Positions 52,762 to 64,000 of a stretch of 64,000 nucleotides of DNA are shown piece by piece (the first letter of the stretch is position 1; every line of letters starts with the position of its first letter). The stretch lies in contig NC_088173.1 in NCBI RefSeq assembly GCF_028769735.1, forward strand, positions 9,879,038 through 9,943,037. The letters are read 5' to 3'. The position numbers were made by a program, and so were the translations under genes. The notes under the pieces were generated by a model. The model was not told the origin of the DNA and searched no databases. It saw nothing but the letters and a program-made list of their open reading frames with translations. Source of the stretch: Zonotrichia leucophrys gambelii. Its lineage: Eukaryota; Chordata; Aves; Passeriformes; Passerellidae.

Positions 52762-54778
52762 CCTGGATATACTTGGAATACCAAAGAAGACAAGGAAAAT
52801 ACTATTTCTATGGAAGCTGGAGACATTAGAATATCATATATGCAGTAATAAAAAGCACTCCAATATAAAAGACAAGCGTGTAAGGCAACCCATCAAAATA
52901 CAGGATGAGCTCTTTATACTTTTGGCAGATAGTGTGACTGACCATTTTAACAGCTTAGCTGCAGTCATGATAGGGAAGGTTCATGAGAAATCTGTAATAC
53001 AAAATTAAATGGTTTCTAAAAGGCATGTCTTGATTCAAACAAAAATTAACGCAAAAAATCAGAGAGCCTATGTGTCAGAGATCTGGCTGGAGTTAAATCT
53101 CTTGAAATTTATTCTATTATTTGCTGTGAGCTCAATAATTTTTGTTTACATCAGGACAGCTACTCTTCTACAATCTACCATTGCAGGTGTTCTGTAGAGT
53201 ACTGCTCCAAGACTTTAATCTAGAGCACTTTACTCTGGTGTGCATTACAAAGTAGCTCAGTTATTTTGCTCATGAAATGAAATGATCTTTAATAAGCATA
53301 GCTGTGCAGGCTTTTCCACTGGTATTTACAAATTTCAATCTGTGATGTACAACAGTTCGGGTTTATCTGGTATCATAATCCAGCATGGTAGCTATCCAGG
53401 CCTGTCCCAGCATGCATCCCAGAGCATCTGGTGAGCAATGTGGGTACTAGGATACGGTGTCTGAGAAAAATAAAACTGGCTTCTTGAGAGGGTGATATCT
53501 GCTGCAGTGAGTCCAATTTAATCCCATCCCTGTAGCTACACCCTGGTGAAGCCTGTGTTGAAGAGGATTAATAAAGATGGTTTAAAGCCAGTGTTAAAAT
53601 CTACCTCGTACATATGCTGTCAGGGTTATAAATGAGAGACAAAATTTAGAGATGCAACATTGCTATCTATTAATTAAGTAGGAATCCAAATATACTGCCA
53701 GAGTAACCCAACTCATTAGGAATTTCAGTGTACATATTTGAGGATACATGTTTTCTGTCTTCTGATCTGCTAAAACGGAAATTCTTGGCTGAAAAGTCTT
53801 CCAACAACAGCAAAACTTAAACTACATACTGTTTTATATCTGATGTTATCAGGTGTTTAAAGAGAAGGGAAGAAGTGGCAAGAGAAAAATTAAACAGTAT
53901 GATGTTTCTAGGGAACACTGCTGCTAGATAATGTGTACATGGTCTTTAATCTGTTTTGCTGTGAGAGGTATGAGATAAACCACTTAATACCTCACATGCA
54001 TCAAGGCAATGTAGGCCAGTCATAGTCTTTCTGAGAGTCTCACTTCTCAGCAGATAAATAGGCACAAATAAAACCAAAGCCTTCATTCATTCCTGAAACA
54101 TTGAAGGAGACTGATGGACAGATTGCAAGATGGAAAAGGCAGCTGCTACTCAGAGAATTGTTATTTCATGGAGAGCAGAATGCTAGCAGCATCACGCTCT
54201 CTAAATACTTAAGGTTTAGAAATCCCAGATCCTTGCTTTGTCATGTGCATTTTAGTACAGAGAAAATATATTAGTACTATATTGTTTAAAAGTATATCTG
54301 ATTTCTGACTAATTAAAGAATCAAACTGAATCAGCCTAGTGTATGCGATAAGAATGGAAAAATGGTACACTTTTTATATACACTTTTTGCTAAAGAAGAT
54401 CTGCCATTCTCCTGCTCATCAGACTGTATTGTTAATCTCAACACTGAGTGAAAGGGAGAGGAGGGAAAGCCAGAAAACATAGATTATCTACAAAACAAAG
54501 AACTAAACTGAAAGAGCAAACTTTCAGTGGGAAATATGTAGGCATGAGGTAAAAAATCAAATACTTGTACAAGCCTTCAATAAAGAGATATGAACCCGTC
54601 ATGTATAAAATTCTCTAATGGGTCTTAGTCAAGACAGCAAATGACAGTTTAAGTTGACACAGCCAAATTAAAAATTTGAGATTTATAGACAATGAAGAAT
54701 TTTCTGTATCCATGAACTCTTGACTAAACAGGCAACTCTATAGGGCTGCAAAGGCATATTTCAGGTCTAATGTAGATA

Positions 54779-54822
54779 AGAAATGGGAAACTGGAAAATG
54801 GGAAACAGGAAACTGGAGGAAG
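54779..54822. repeat. Short GGGAAACTGGAAA minisatellite-like repeat
   Basis: About four imperfect copies of a 9-12-bp purine-rich unit (GGGAAACTGGAAAATGGGAA and onward to GGAAACTGGAGG). Confidence 0.75.
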
Positions 54823-57364
54823 TGTGAAAGAAAAGAAGGAAATCTGATAGGTGGGTATTAATCAACCAGTAAGAGAAGACATTGTAGTGATGTCTCACTA
54901 AATAAACTGTTTGGATTCCCTTAAATATTCAATTATTCTGAATGCAAGGTTTGCTCTTAGTCTTTTTGCTATTCTCAGAAGCTTCCTACAAAGAAGATTA
55001 TACAGATTAGGTCACTAGATTCAACTATATGATTTTCATATGTTGATGTGTTTCAATATTCAAGGTTAAGATGAACTATAGCATAAATTGAAGTACTTTA
55101 GTTTGCATGGACCATTTATTCTAACACTTATCTGTGGCTTTCATTAAATCTAAATGATAGTTCTGAGAAAAGGAACAAAAAGTCATAATGAAAAATTAAA
55201 ATATTAACTTGATAGCATATATACTGGAAAATTTAAGTACATGGTGGCACAATATCTGGAACCATATTGGTCATAATGATTAATAGTGTTGAGGAACGGT
55301 TAAACAGTGAAATTAATGTAATGGCTGAAATAAAACTGAATATACTAAGCATTCAGAGAAGACCAAAATATCTAGAACAAAATGTGTATTGAAAATGTAT
55401 TCTCTACAGGGCTGGGATCAGTTGACCACAAGACAAATGGGACCTTCAATGGCCTGATGTGGTGAATGTTCTCTTTCTAAAGATTATACCTGGTACACCT
55501 GAGCACAGCCATCCTGGCAGCATTGCTCCCATTCCCATCTCCATGTTATGACTACAACCACTGACAACTGGAAGGGATTTGAAAAATAACATATCCATAC
55601 ATGAAAAATAACACTGTTGAATGGAAGAATTTATGTTTTCACTCATCAGTACAAAAGAGATGTTTGTGAGGGTAAGGTTTCATTTTACGTACAAATTTTT
55701 GTAAATTTAATACACAAAAGTATATATTGGTACTTCTGAGTTATAACCCCAATACAATATACGGGTGCCTCCAGAAGAAAAACACACTCTGGTGTATTTA
55801 TTCTTTCTGTTACGGAAATAATTTTCAGTCTTTGCAAATTCATTCAATCTTTGATAGATGTGACTTCTTTGTACACAATCCAGAAAAGAAAATGTACTTG
55901 AAGTATTTGTGCTTAATTTACAGAGTATAAAAACTTAATTACCATTTAAATAATCATTAGAAGATACATTATATTAAAAATATATAATAAAATATTAATG
56001 GTCATTTTTACCTTTTTAATAAAATTTCTTATGGTGTGAATCTTGAAAATTTAGCCATGAAAAAACATATTAAATATGGGTGTTTTCAGTTAAATTGCTT
56101 TGCTTTTGTATTTTTGATTGTAAAATGGTAGAGAACAGTGATTTTTTCTATAAATAAATTACACATGAATAACTGGTTTGAAAATGAAAGTGTTTTTTTA
56201 AAAATAATATGCATTTGATTTTAAGCATCTGTCAAAACACCCTAATAGAATTTTTAGGCCTATAATTAAAAAATACAGAAAGAATTCCTTTCATTTTCAC
56301 TAATCTCTTCACAGAAAACAGTAAGAAGTCAACTGCTTAATACCAGTTAAGAAAAAGGCTTTGAAAACAAAATGCATCACAGGTATTAGATAATTTTTGG
56401 TGAGTAACTCTTTGAGGTCTAGAGCCTGCCATTGCTTATTGCCTAATGAACTCAATTCATGCATAAAAATATTTAACTTTTTTGCATATATTTCATCTCA
56501 GACAAACATAACTTGGTTGAATTGAATTCATCTATGAAATATTTTTTGTTTGATCAAGCATTCATCCATAGTTATGGCAAGCAGCATGTACAACAAGGTA
56601 ATTCAATTTCAGTGTATCTACTTAATTTAAAAGTCCGATTTCTTTTTTATTTTCTGTTTCAGAACACAAAAAACATCCACAACAATGCCACCAAATACTT
56701 TAAAATGGTATAGTTACTTGAGCTTACAAGTGAATAATTACAGTTTTATTATATGTTAATAAATCTTAATTATTAATCTCTGTGTTAAAAGCATCTCCTG
56801 GATTTAGAACTGGAGAGGATTATAGATCAAATGTTAGCTCTATATGCATTTGTTAGGCTCTACAAAATAATATTGTCTGTGTGTTTGATTAAATGTGCTG
56901 TGCTAAAACAGTAAATATAAACTTGGCCTCTTGTCTGCCACACTGATTTTGAGTAAACTTTGTCTGTTAAAGAATATAGCTCATTTTTAATGTGACATCT
57001 ATAAGCCTTACCATAATGAAGGATCAGCCTCATTATGCCAGACACAACAAAATATACTCTACAAATGATATTGTAGAGTATGATAGAGTCCAATTTGACA
57101 GGGAAATACAAGGGCATAAAGAGGTAAATAGGAAAAAGGTCATAGACAAGGTGATTAATATGAATACATTTCTAAAAATGAGAAACCTCTGTACATCTTT
57201 CTCCTTTTATTGACTCAATCCTTGGCAGTCAACAGGATGCAATGAAAATGCAAAGCATAACTTGCACAGAAGCTCCTTGGACAGACATATAGCAGCTGCT
57301 CAAGATTCCTAAGAGCTGAGCCTACTCAGCAGCCTTCTGCTTCAGAGGCTGCTGCAGCCAATAC

Positions 57365-58192
57365 CCCAGAGTGCTGGGCAGCCTGCAGAGGGGCCTTGGC
57401 AGGCTGCAGTGATGACAGAGAGAAACGTTCCGAAATTCAGCAAAGTGCAGGGTCCTGCAGCTAGGGAGGAGTGACCCCATGCACCAGCACAGGCTGGGAT
57501 TGACCTGCTGGAAAGCAGCTGTCCAGGGAAGGACCTGGGGGTTCTGGTGGACAACAAACTGCCCACGAGCCAGCAGTGTGCCCATGGGGATGAGAGGGCC
57601 AATGGTGTTCTGGGAGGCATTAGGAAGGACAGTGCCAGCAGGCTGAGGGAGGTGATCCTGCCCCTCTACTCAGCCCTGGTGAGGCCACACCAGGAGTGCT
57701 GTGCCCAGCTCTGGGCTCCTCAGGGCAGGAGAGACATGGAGCTCCTGGAGCAGGTCCAGTGGAGGGCAACAAAGATGAGTGAGGGATTGGAACATCTCTC
57801 TTGTGAGGAAAGGCTGAGGGAGCTGGGCCTGTTCAACTTCAAGGACAGACATCTGGGAGGGGATCTCATCAATATCAATGATATCTGCACAAAGGGTCTC
57901 AGAGAATGGATCCAGGATCTTCTTTGTGGTGCCAAGCAACAGGTTAAGAGGCAATGGGCAGAAACTCTTTCACAGAAAATTACACTTAAATATGAGAAGG
58001 AACCTTACTGTGTGGGTGAATGAACACCGTAGCAGACTGCCCAGAAAAGTTGTGGATTCTCCCTCACTGGAGATACTCAGGAACCATCTGGACACAATCC
58101 CATGTGCTCTAGAATGATCCTGCTGGAGCAGGGAAGAGGAACCAGATGGCCCATTGTGGTCCTCTTCCAACTTGACCCATTCTGTGATTCTG
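57365..58192 (+). mobile_element. CR1 LINE 3' fragment with ORF2 remnant
   Basis: About 830 bp of CR1 in plus orientation, antisense to SGCZ in whose last intron it lies. The left boundary is approximate. Clear CR1 motifs include GTGCAGGGTCCTGCA, GACCTGCTGGA, GTGATCCTGCCCCTCTACTC, a C-terminal stretch near 57780-57900 and the ending CATTCTGTGATTC. Translation gives the C-terminal part of the CR1 ORF2 reverse transcriptase: [19 protein letters not shown] and LRELGLFNF in one frame (57547-58023). The continuation RLPRKVVDSPSLEILRNHLD appears in another frame (57878-58117), so at least one frameshift breaks the ORF. The copy is 5'-truncated and cannot move on its own. Confidence 0.95.
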
Positions 58193-61100
58193 GATGGTCA
58201 AAACTATTTCAGTTAGTTGTTAGGCCGATGTGTGGACACCATCAAACAAACCTTTCAGTTTGCTGTCTTTACACAGTTATGTGTTTCAGGTCCAACTTGA
58301 ACATTTTTATGTCTAGTAAAATAAAGTATCTACAGAATTCAAAATTGATTTGTACTTTTGCATTACACTCTTATTTGAAAAAGCTGTAGTGAACTAGCAG
58401 TCATTGTGTTAAATTTCCAGACAAGAAATGATCTTTTTCTTCTTATGTGAACCAGTGGATTCAGCTGTAGCCTGGAGCTTCACATTTCACGTTCCTTGTA
58501 AATGATTGCTGCTTTAAACCATTGGTTATGGTTTATTTATAGAATAATACATAGTTCACAACTAAATGCCAAGTTATAATTGAATCAAAGGATTCTGCTG
58601 ATGCCTCGGCTCACAAGGGTGCAGCTCAAGAGCTTTAGAAAGGGCAGCAGAATCTGAATCTAAATTACAGCCGCCAGTATTCAGTCTGGGATCACACACT
58701 ATGATGCGTAATAGGGCTAAAAGGATTATTAAAATACTGCAGTAAATAAAAAGAAAATGTATCAAACAGCAGAATTCAGGATGCTTGCAGAGGCATTCAG
58801 TTTGTGATGTGGGAGGCTAAAGATTATACTGCATAGAAATAAAGCTAGAGGAAAAGTATTTCATAAACATATTTATGTTCTTAAAAATATTCTGAAGTTA
58901 TTCTTAAATAAAAAGGAAATCTATTTTTCATAGTAAATGCATAATGCTCTGTAACATGGCTATAACTAGTTGATTTCAGGTGCCACATTTTCTGTCATAA
59001 TAGGGCAATAACTTTGCTAGAGAAAGAAAATTTGAATTCACATATCTTTGATGAGTTTTTGAAAAAGCTTTCAAACATTAAAAAATTAAATTTCACTAAC
59101 TAGAATAAAAATGGTACAAAAACCTTTGCATGCCTTTCTAGTACAAATTGTCTTATTGTGAAAATGGTTCACAGATCCAATTCACAAAGACAACACTTTA
59201 TTTGTGGAGGAAACCTGACTTATAAGGCATTCAATTCTTAAGCTAAAATGATTATTTTTAATCCAGATACTATGTCATTTTAGAATGTGTTTTCTTAAAA
59301 ATGAATAATGATAAAATCTTTAAGCATTTTTCTGTACTGTCTGTTAATGTGGTTATCTGTTGGGCTGTAAGCAGGAAAAGCAATCAATATTTTGTTGTGT
59401 AGATATTTAATCCATCAGATGTTTACCCTGGTTCCTCACACCAGGCTGCAATTAGTCCAGCAATTCCCTAACGGGGCCATAGTAACTTTGCACAACAGCT
59501 AATGCTCTGGTGCCTGTCATATGCCTTGCTAAGTGTTTCTGCGTTTTCCTCTAAACCTCTCCAGTGGAAGAGCTTAAACAGTGGATTGTAGAGGCATTGG
59601 TCAGACTGCAGAACAGAATTTCTCTGTGGATTTTTGCTACAGTTCATTTCAGATCTTATTGAAATTGCAAGCATTCAAGACTTTGAACTTTGTCAGATGT
59701 ATATTTATTGAACACTTCATTGGGGAGATTGGATAAAGATTGGTAATTTGTTTTCTGATAATTTTCAATCTAAAATCTTTGTAGGAAATCACAGATGTGC
59801 ATAGTCTTATCACAGAGAAAATAATAATTTTCAATAAGAAGGTCAGAAAAGTCAGCTTTTCTCTAGCATTTTTTTACTACAAAACATTTAATACTAAACT
59901 GAATTTCAGTTTGGAATAAAACATAATATAGGCATTATATTTTTTCTTGGATTTCCATTGTCAAAGTACAACTGAGGTCATAGGACATTGTTTTCAAAAC
60001 TAATTTTCCAACAAGATATAGTAAATACTTAAGAAAAATGAGAAGTCATTTTTTTCTAGATGAACATTGCAATTAAATCACAATGTTGATCTAGGAAAAA
60101 AAAACCTGACGGATCCGTAGATAAAATATTTGCATGAAGAGGTGTATAATGCAAAACAAAGAGAATATAGAAACAAGCATTGCCTAAAGAATAATGGAAG
60201 AGTAAGGAATGGTAACAGTCTTTCTGTTGGCTTCTCTTTTTTTAACTTTAATTTGAATTCAAGTTTTACTTTTCCCCTCTGGCAATATCACAAAGGGAAA
60301 AAACAAAGAAATACATTCTATTTGTAAAATTTATGCTAATAAATTTAGGAAACACAGTAGATTTGGACAGGTAGGGACTTATGAAAGGGAAACAAGACAG
60401 GTTACAGGAAGCTCTAGACTCAAAAATACTCACAGAAGGGACAATGATGAGGTAGGACAATATTTGCTATTAAAAGAGAATTCGATTTTTTTACTTCTAT
60501 CTCAGCAATGTTAGGAAACAGTAAGAGAGGCGGTAAGTAAAGATGAGAGACTGGGGAAAGAGCTGATTTTGGAGAAACTCAAAAATAAGTTGGGGTATGT
60601 GGTATGTAAATATTTGAGACTCTGAATTAGGAAAACATAGTGCTTTAATTATGCTAGAGATACTTGCATCAATAAAAAAATGTTACCAAAATATGATTTT
60701 GATGCACTATATTGGCCAAAATGTTCCTGTTTGCACCGTAATGCAGAGTGTGCATTCCAGGGAACTATCTGCCACAGATGTGAATGTTGGTTTTGTTTGT
60801 TTTTGCCTATGTTAGATAGTATGTAAAACATCTAGAAACATTTGGTAGCGAATACAAAACACAAACACAAAAGGCAAAACATTTCTAAAGAGCTTCATTC
60901 ACAGTGAAATATTTACATTATGAACTTCCAAAAGTGCTGTACTGTAGCAAGCCCCTCTGAGAACAATTTGAAAATCTATCAATTTCTCCAAAGTGCTTAA
61001 TAGAAATCTGAGAGCTCTTGATAGCTGTCAACAAGATCTTTGCTTTTTTTTTTTTCCCATGTTATGTCATTTTATGGTCTAAAGATGAAAGGACTCCCAT

Positions 61101-61752
61101 ACCAGCAATCTTTCATGCATTTCTGAAATGTATAGATTACAGTCCCAACAAGTGACCCAATTTTGAATCATTTGCATGTGTTCACACAGGTTTACACATG
61201 AAGAATCTTTACCAAAATCTTTTTATGTCAATTAATTATCAGTGATCTCTGAACCAAGACACTAATGAAACAGGAGAGAATATATGATGGAAGTACTCTA
61301 TGTCTCTTACAGAGGTAGTAAAAGATGAAGGAGTTAAACCACAGGTAGAGCAAATTTGTTAAACCTCTTATTCATGGTTTAATGATGCATTAATCTAAAT
61401 TAATCCAAACTTCTCTGTTTTATTTTGACAGATTAATCCAAGTTATTTTTTACCAGTATCATGTAACCAATTCTGTTTCTATGGAAGGTTTTTCTTTGAT
61501 TCTTAATTTACAAGTAATTCTGATCTGTATCAGCTAAGTTTATTTTCAGTGTGAATGAAATTATGGATTCAAATATTTGTAAAAAAGGAAATAAGTATTA
61601 ATAGTTGAACAAGCTAAAGCAAAATTACTTTAACAAAGGCAAATGCAGAATACTTTTCATGTTGTTTACCTTGCTGCTGAATAAACCCTCCTCACATTGT
61701 TTGTGTTATGCTGGGCAGAGCTGTAGAACATTTCTCTGCTGGCTGAACTTAC

Positions 61753-61876
61753 CTCCCCTTCTGTGGACTGCAAGTGCAGTTCTTTCCTACAGGTAGCCTT
61801 TAAGTCTCCTGCAGCTGCGTTGACTTGCACTCCTCTGGGTGCTTCCATCACCAAAGACCTAGTAGGAGATTCAAGT
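61753..61876 (-). CDS. SGCZ: SGCZ penultimate coding exon (zeta-sarcoglycan, partial)
   Basis: This 124-bp exon encodes part of the extracellular domain of zeta-sarcoglycan, a type II membrane protein of the sarcoglycan complex that links to dystrophin and dystroglycan at the muscle membrane. On the minus strand the intron ends in a pyrimidine-rich tract and AG (TTTGTCCTTTAG) just before 61876. The exon ends in GGGGAG followed by the donor GTAAGT (61752-61747). The first base completes a split codon, followed by 41 whole codons, so the exon ends in phase 0. The peptide contains [15 protein letters not shown] and then [18 protein letters not shown] recognise this as the zeta paralogue of the SPTRSLSMDAPKG stretch known in gamma-sarcoglycan. 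No stop or frameshift is present. Delta or gamma sarcoglycan are the only close alternatives, and the join to the next exon argues for zeta. The preceding exon is not in the window. Confidence 0.93.
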
Positions 61877-64000
61877 CTAAAGGACAAAAACAATCACTGA
61901 GAAAAAAATGCACTGAATTTGACCACCAAAAACTCCCCAGCCTCAAAACCCACCATGCAGGTAGATATTAACATATTTTGAAAGGTAACAAAGGAAAACC
62001 AGATTATATGTGGGATTCTATGACTGCCTTTTATGACACAGAGAAAGAAAAATGTTAAGCATTTAAGAATATACTAATATAAACTTATCTGCGTAGTGAT
62101 GCCTTCTGACACTAGCACTTAATGCATCCAACTGTGCTAATACTGAAATATAGGTACTTGAGAATCTGCACATTTCTGTTAATGCTTCTGTAATGAGAGT
62201 TTAATATGAAAATCTTCTTAGTGACTGATGACAAATGTTTAATAAAATAAAAAGAAAACAAAACTTTTAAATATTTTAAATTATGTGAAACTGGTTAAAA
62301 TTGCTTTGCCTTGACAGACTCATTCATGTTTTGGGTATGTTTAGCAGCTTCATGTATGGAGAGAGAAAAAGAAAATCTGTTATGTTGCTATTATTTGGGG
62401 GGGGGTATTGTATGGCTTTTCTGCTCCCTAAAATACTCAATATGTTCATATAACCCCGTTACAATAGGGTTAAGACACATATCTTGGTATCTTTACTCAA
62501 AGCAATTCTTGTTCTACTGTCAGTCTTTCTGCTTCTCACTCCTCTGTGCTCAAGATCATCCATCAACCTTAATGCAGGGCTATGATACTTTCCTAGCTGT
62601 GCTTTCTCACAGTATTGCAGAGATTTCTCTTGAAAGGGAAGTACTAATGCAATGATTTTGTAGAAAACATGCTCACATGCTGAACAGGGAAAATGACAGG
62701 ATGAAAACTTTACTGAACCAGGAAACAATAATTCAGATTCTGATTGTGCTCAGTTGTAGAATTATTGTATAGCACATAAGGGAGGGAGACAAAATTTTTT
62801 ATCTGTTTATAACTTAGTAATATAATGACAGGACCCGGTTCCACTTTACCTGAACAAAGGATTTTTTTAAGATGAAATATGTTAATAATAAGAACGTCTA
62901 GGCTGAGTAGCTTGAAGAAAACGCTGTATTTCCCTCCCCAGCAAAGTGGTCATAGCTATCCAAGAATATAATGAAGTATTAGATATATAATGAATTTGGT
63001 CCAGAAAAGCCAGATGAATTTTGTCAAGCAATGGAACAAGATAATTTCAAAGTATTTTAACTATTGCATTTTTTAAGTAAAGAGAACAGCACCATATTAA
63101 CATTTTTAAACCAAGGTGCCACATTTAGATGCAAAGAAAGTCGCTGAAATAGTGCCTGTGAAACATTTGTTTGTTGCATGTCACTGACTGAACAGGGAAA
63201 GGAAAAAAAAAAAGAAATGGAAAAAAAAACAAAAGGAAAAGAAAATAAAAACAAAAAAAGAGAGAAAAAATTTATTAGCAAACAAAATGGAGCTATTAAA
63301 AGCAGGTATCAAGATAGAGAAAAACACAAGTTTAGATACTGATATGAAAAAAGAAAAGTACATGGGATGCATATAGATAGGAGCAATAGAAAAATATCTA
63401 TGTCTGCTACTGCTAGGGCGTTTTCTTTCTTTTTTTTTGATGCTTTGTAGGGAGAAGTTGATAGAAGGTTCTGCAGTTCTTTGTACTGGGGAAGAATCTA
63501 AATATCATGAATTATTTTATGACATACACAAGTGCTTTTCAGGGGCTGATTTGTGAACTTCTGATGGCTACAGGACGGCAGAAAAAGGGCTTCCAAAATA
63601 TTTTTTAAATTATGTAAATTATAAAGTTTAGAAATTAGGTTTCTGAAAGTACTCCATTGCCTTAATGAAGTTTTACCTTGAACTTAAAAGGAAACTGAAT
63701 GGTATAAATGTTAAATGATTTTATTCTTCCATTCCATATTTTTCAGCAGCTTATCATTGTGATTTATAATCTACTTTACAGGAATATTAACATTTATTTC
63801 TCCATGGTTTCAGATGCCATTTCATAATCATAAAGACAGAAGTGTTCTTAGCTACATTTATTGCATTGAATTCATGTGTCTTAGCCAAACCAAAAATATT
63901 TCTGGTTTCATAACACCCAAATCCATCAGACCTAACTAAAACTTTTCAGCAGGAGGACAATTAAAATCTGTTTTGGAACATCCATCAAGAAACTATGGCT
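61877..64000 (-). other. SGCZ: Next upstream SGCZ intron (3' part only)
   Basis: Sequence 5' of the penultimate exon on the minus strand; the acceptor is at 61877-61878. No further sarcoglycan exon is recognisable up to the window edge. It contains an A-rich purine tract at about 63200-63275 and a G9 run at about 62397-62405. Otherwise nothing is recognisable. Confidence 0.8.
63195..63280. repeat. A-rich purine tract
   Basis: Low-complexity GAAAAAAAAAAAGAAATGG-type sequence of about 85 bp in the upstream SGCZ intron. No target duplication or gene body is seen beside it to mark it as a retrocopy tail. Confidence 0.85.

Larger units (their letters stand above)
49866..61752 (-). other. SGCZ: Last intron of SGCZ
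   Basis: This 11,887-bp GT-AG intron lies between the two recognised SGCZ exons. The donor GTAAGT occupies 61752-61747 and the acceptor AG occupies 49867-49866, behind a long pyrimidine run. It holds one LTR (about 52195-52761, same strand as SGCZ) and one CR1 fragment (57365-58192, opposite strand). The rest, including 49866-52190, 52762-57364 and 58193-61752, is AT-rich sequence in which I see no exon, RNA gene or recognisable repeat apart from short A/T-rich tracts. SGCZ is known in other vertebrates for very large introns, so this one is comparatively short. Confidence 0.88.

Noticed and set aside
57342..57954. Minus-strand frames of 70-94 codons
   Set aside because: They are antisense shadows of the plus-oriented CR1 ORF2 remnant.
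49866..64000. miR-383, known to lie in an SGCZ intron in mammals
   Set aside because: I looked for its mature sequence and complement in these intron parts and did not find it; it belongs to a more 5' intron.
1..64000. CRISPR arrays, bacterial operons, tRNA genes or a complete provirus
   Set aside because: There are no regularly spaced repeats, no tRNA-like cloverleaf sequence and no retroviral internal genes. The window is ordinary vertebrate intron and intergenic DNA.

Overview
This is a window of vertebrate nuclear DNA, almost certainly from a bird. The base composition is AT-rich and CpG-poor. The recognisable repeats are the typical avian mix: CR1 LINE 3' ends and solo LTRs of endogenous retroviruses of the ERVL and ERVK types. 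The LTR types suggest a neoavian, possibly a songbird, but the species cannot be fixed from this window. There are no bacterial-style genes, no operons, no CRISPR array and no recognisable tRNA or rRNA genes.

The only host gene I can support is SGCZ (zeta-sarcoglycan), read on the minus strand. Its penultimate coding exon lies at 61753-61876 and its terminal coding exon at 49647-49865. An 11.9 kb intron with correct GT/AG ends separates them, and the reading frame joins exactly in phase 0. Together they encode the C-terminal 113 or so residues of an extracellular beta-rich domain ending in the four-cysteine cluster typical of gamma, delta and zeta sarcoglycans. Positions 61877-64000 are the 3' part of the next upstream intron. 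Below 49647 lies the SGCZ 3' UTR, whose end is not resolved, and then a roughly 47 kb stretch with no supportable gene.

Mobile elements found: CR1 fragments at about 25630-26568 (+, interrupted by an LTR), 36844-37066 (-), 37400-37621 (+), 42250-42703 (+) and 57365-58192 (+, keeps part of the ORF2 coding sequence); solo LTRs at 19079-19792 (-, ERVL-like), 25724-26410 (-, ERVK-like, intact ends and a perfect 6-bp target duplication inside CR1) and about 52195-52761 (-, ERVL-like, inside the last SGCZ intron). Simple repeats include a compound tetranucleotide tract at 4731-4912, a 78-bp tandem duplication at 12246-12395, and a TCC run that is part of the SGCZ coding sequence.

I found no undescribed biological system. 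The most informative structures are the two SGCZ exons, the serine-coding trinucleotide run in the last exon, and the nested young LTR that makes the only CpG-dense patch of the window.
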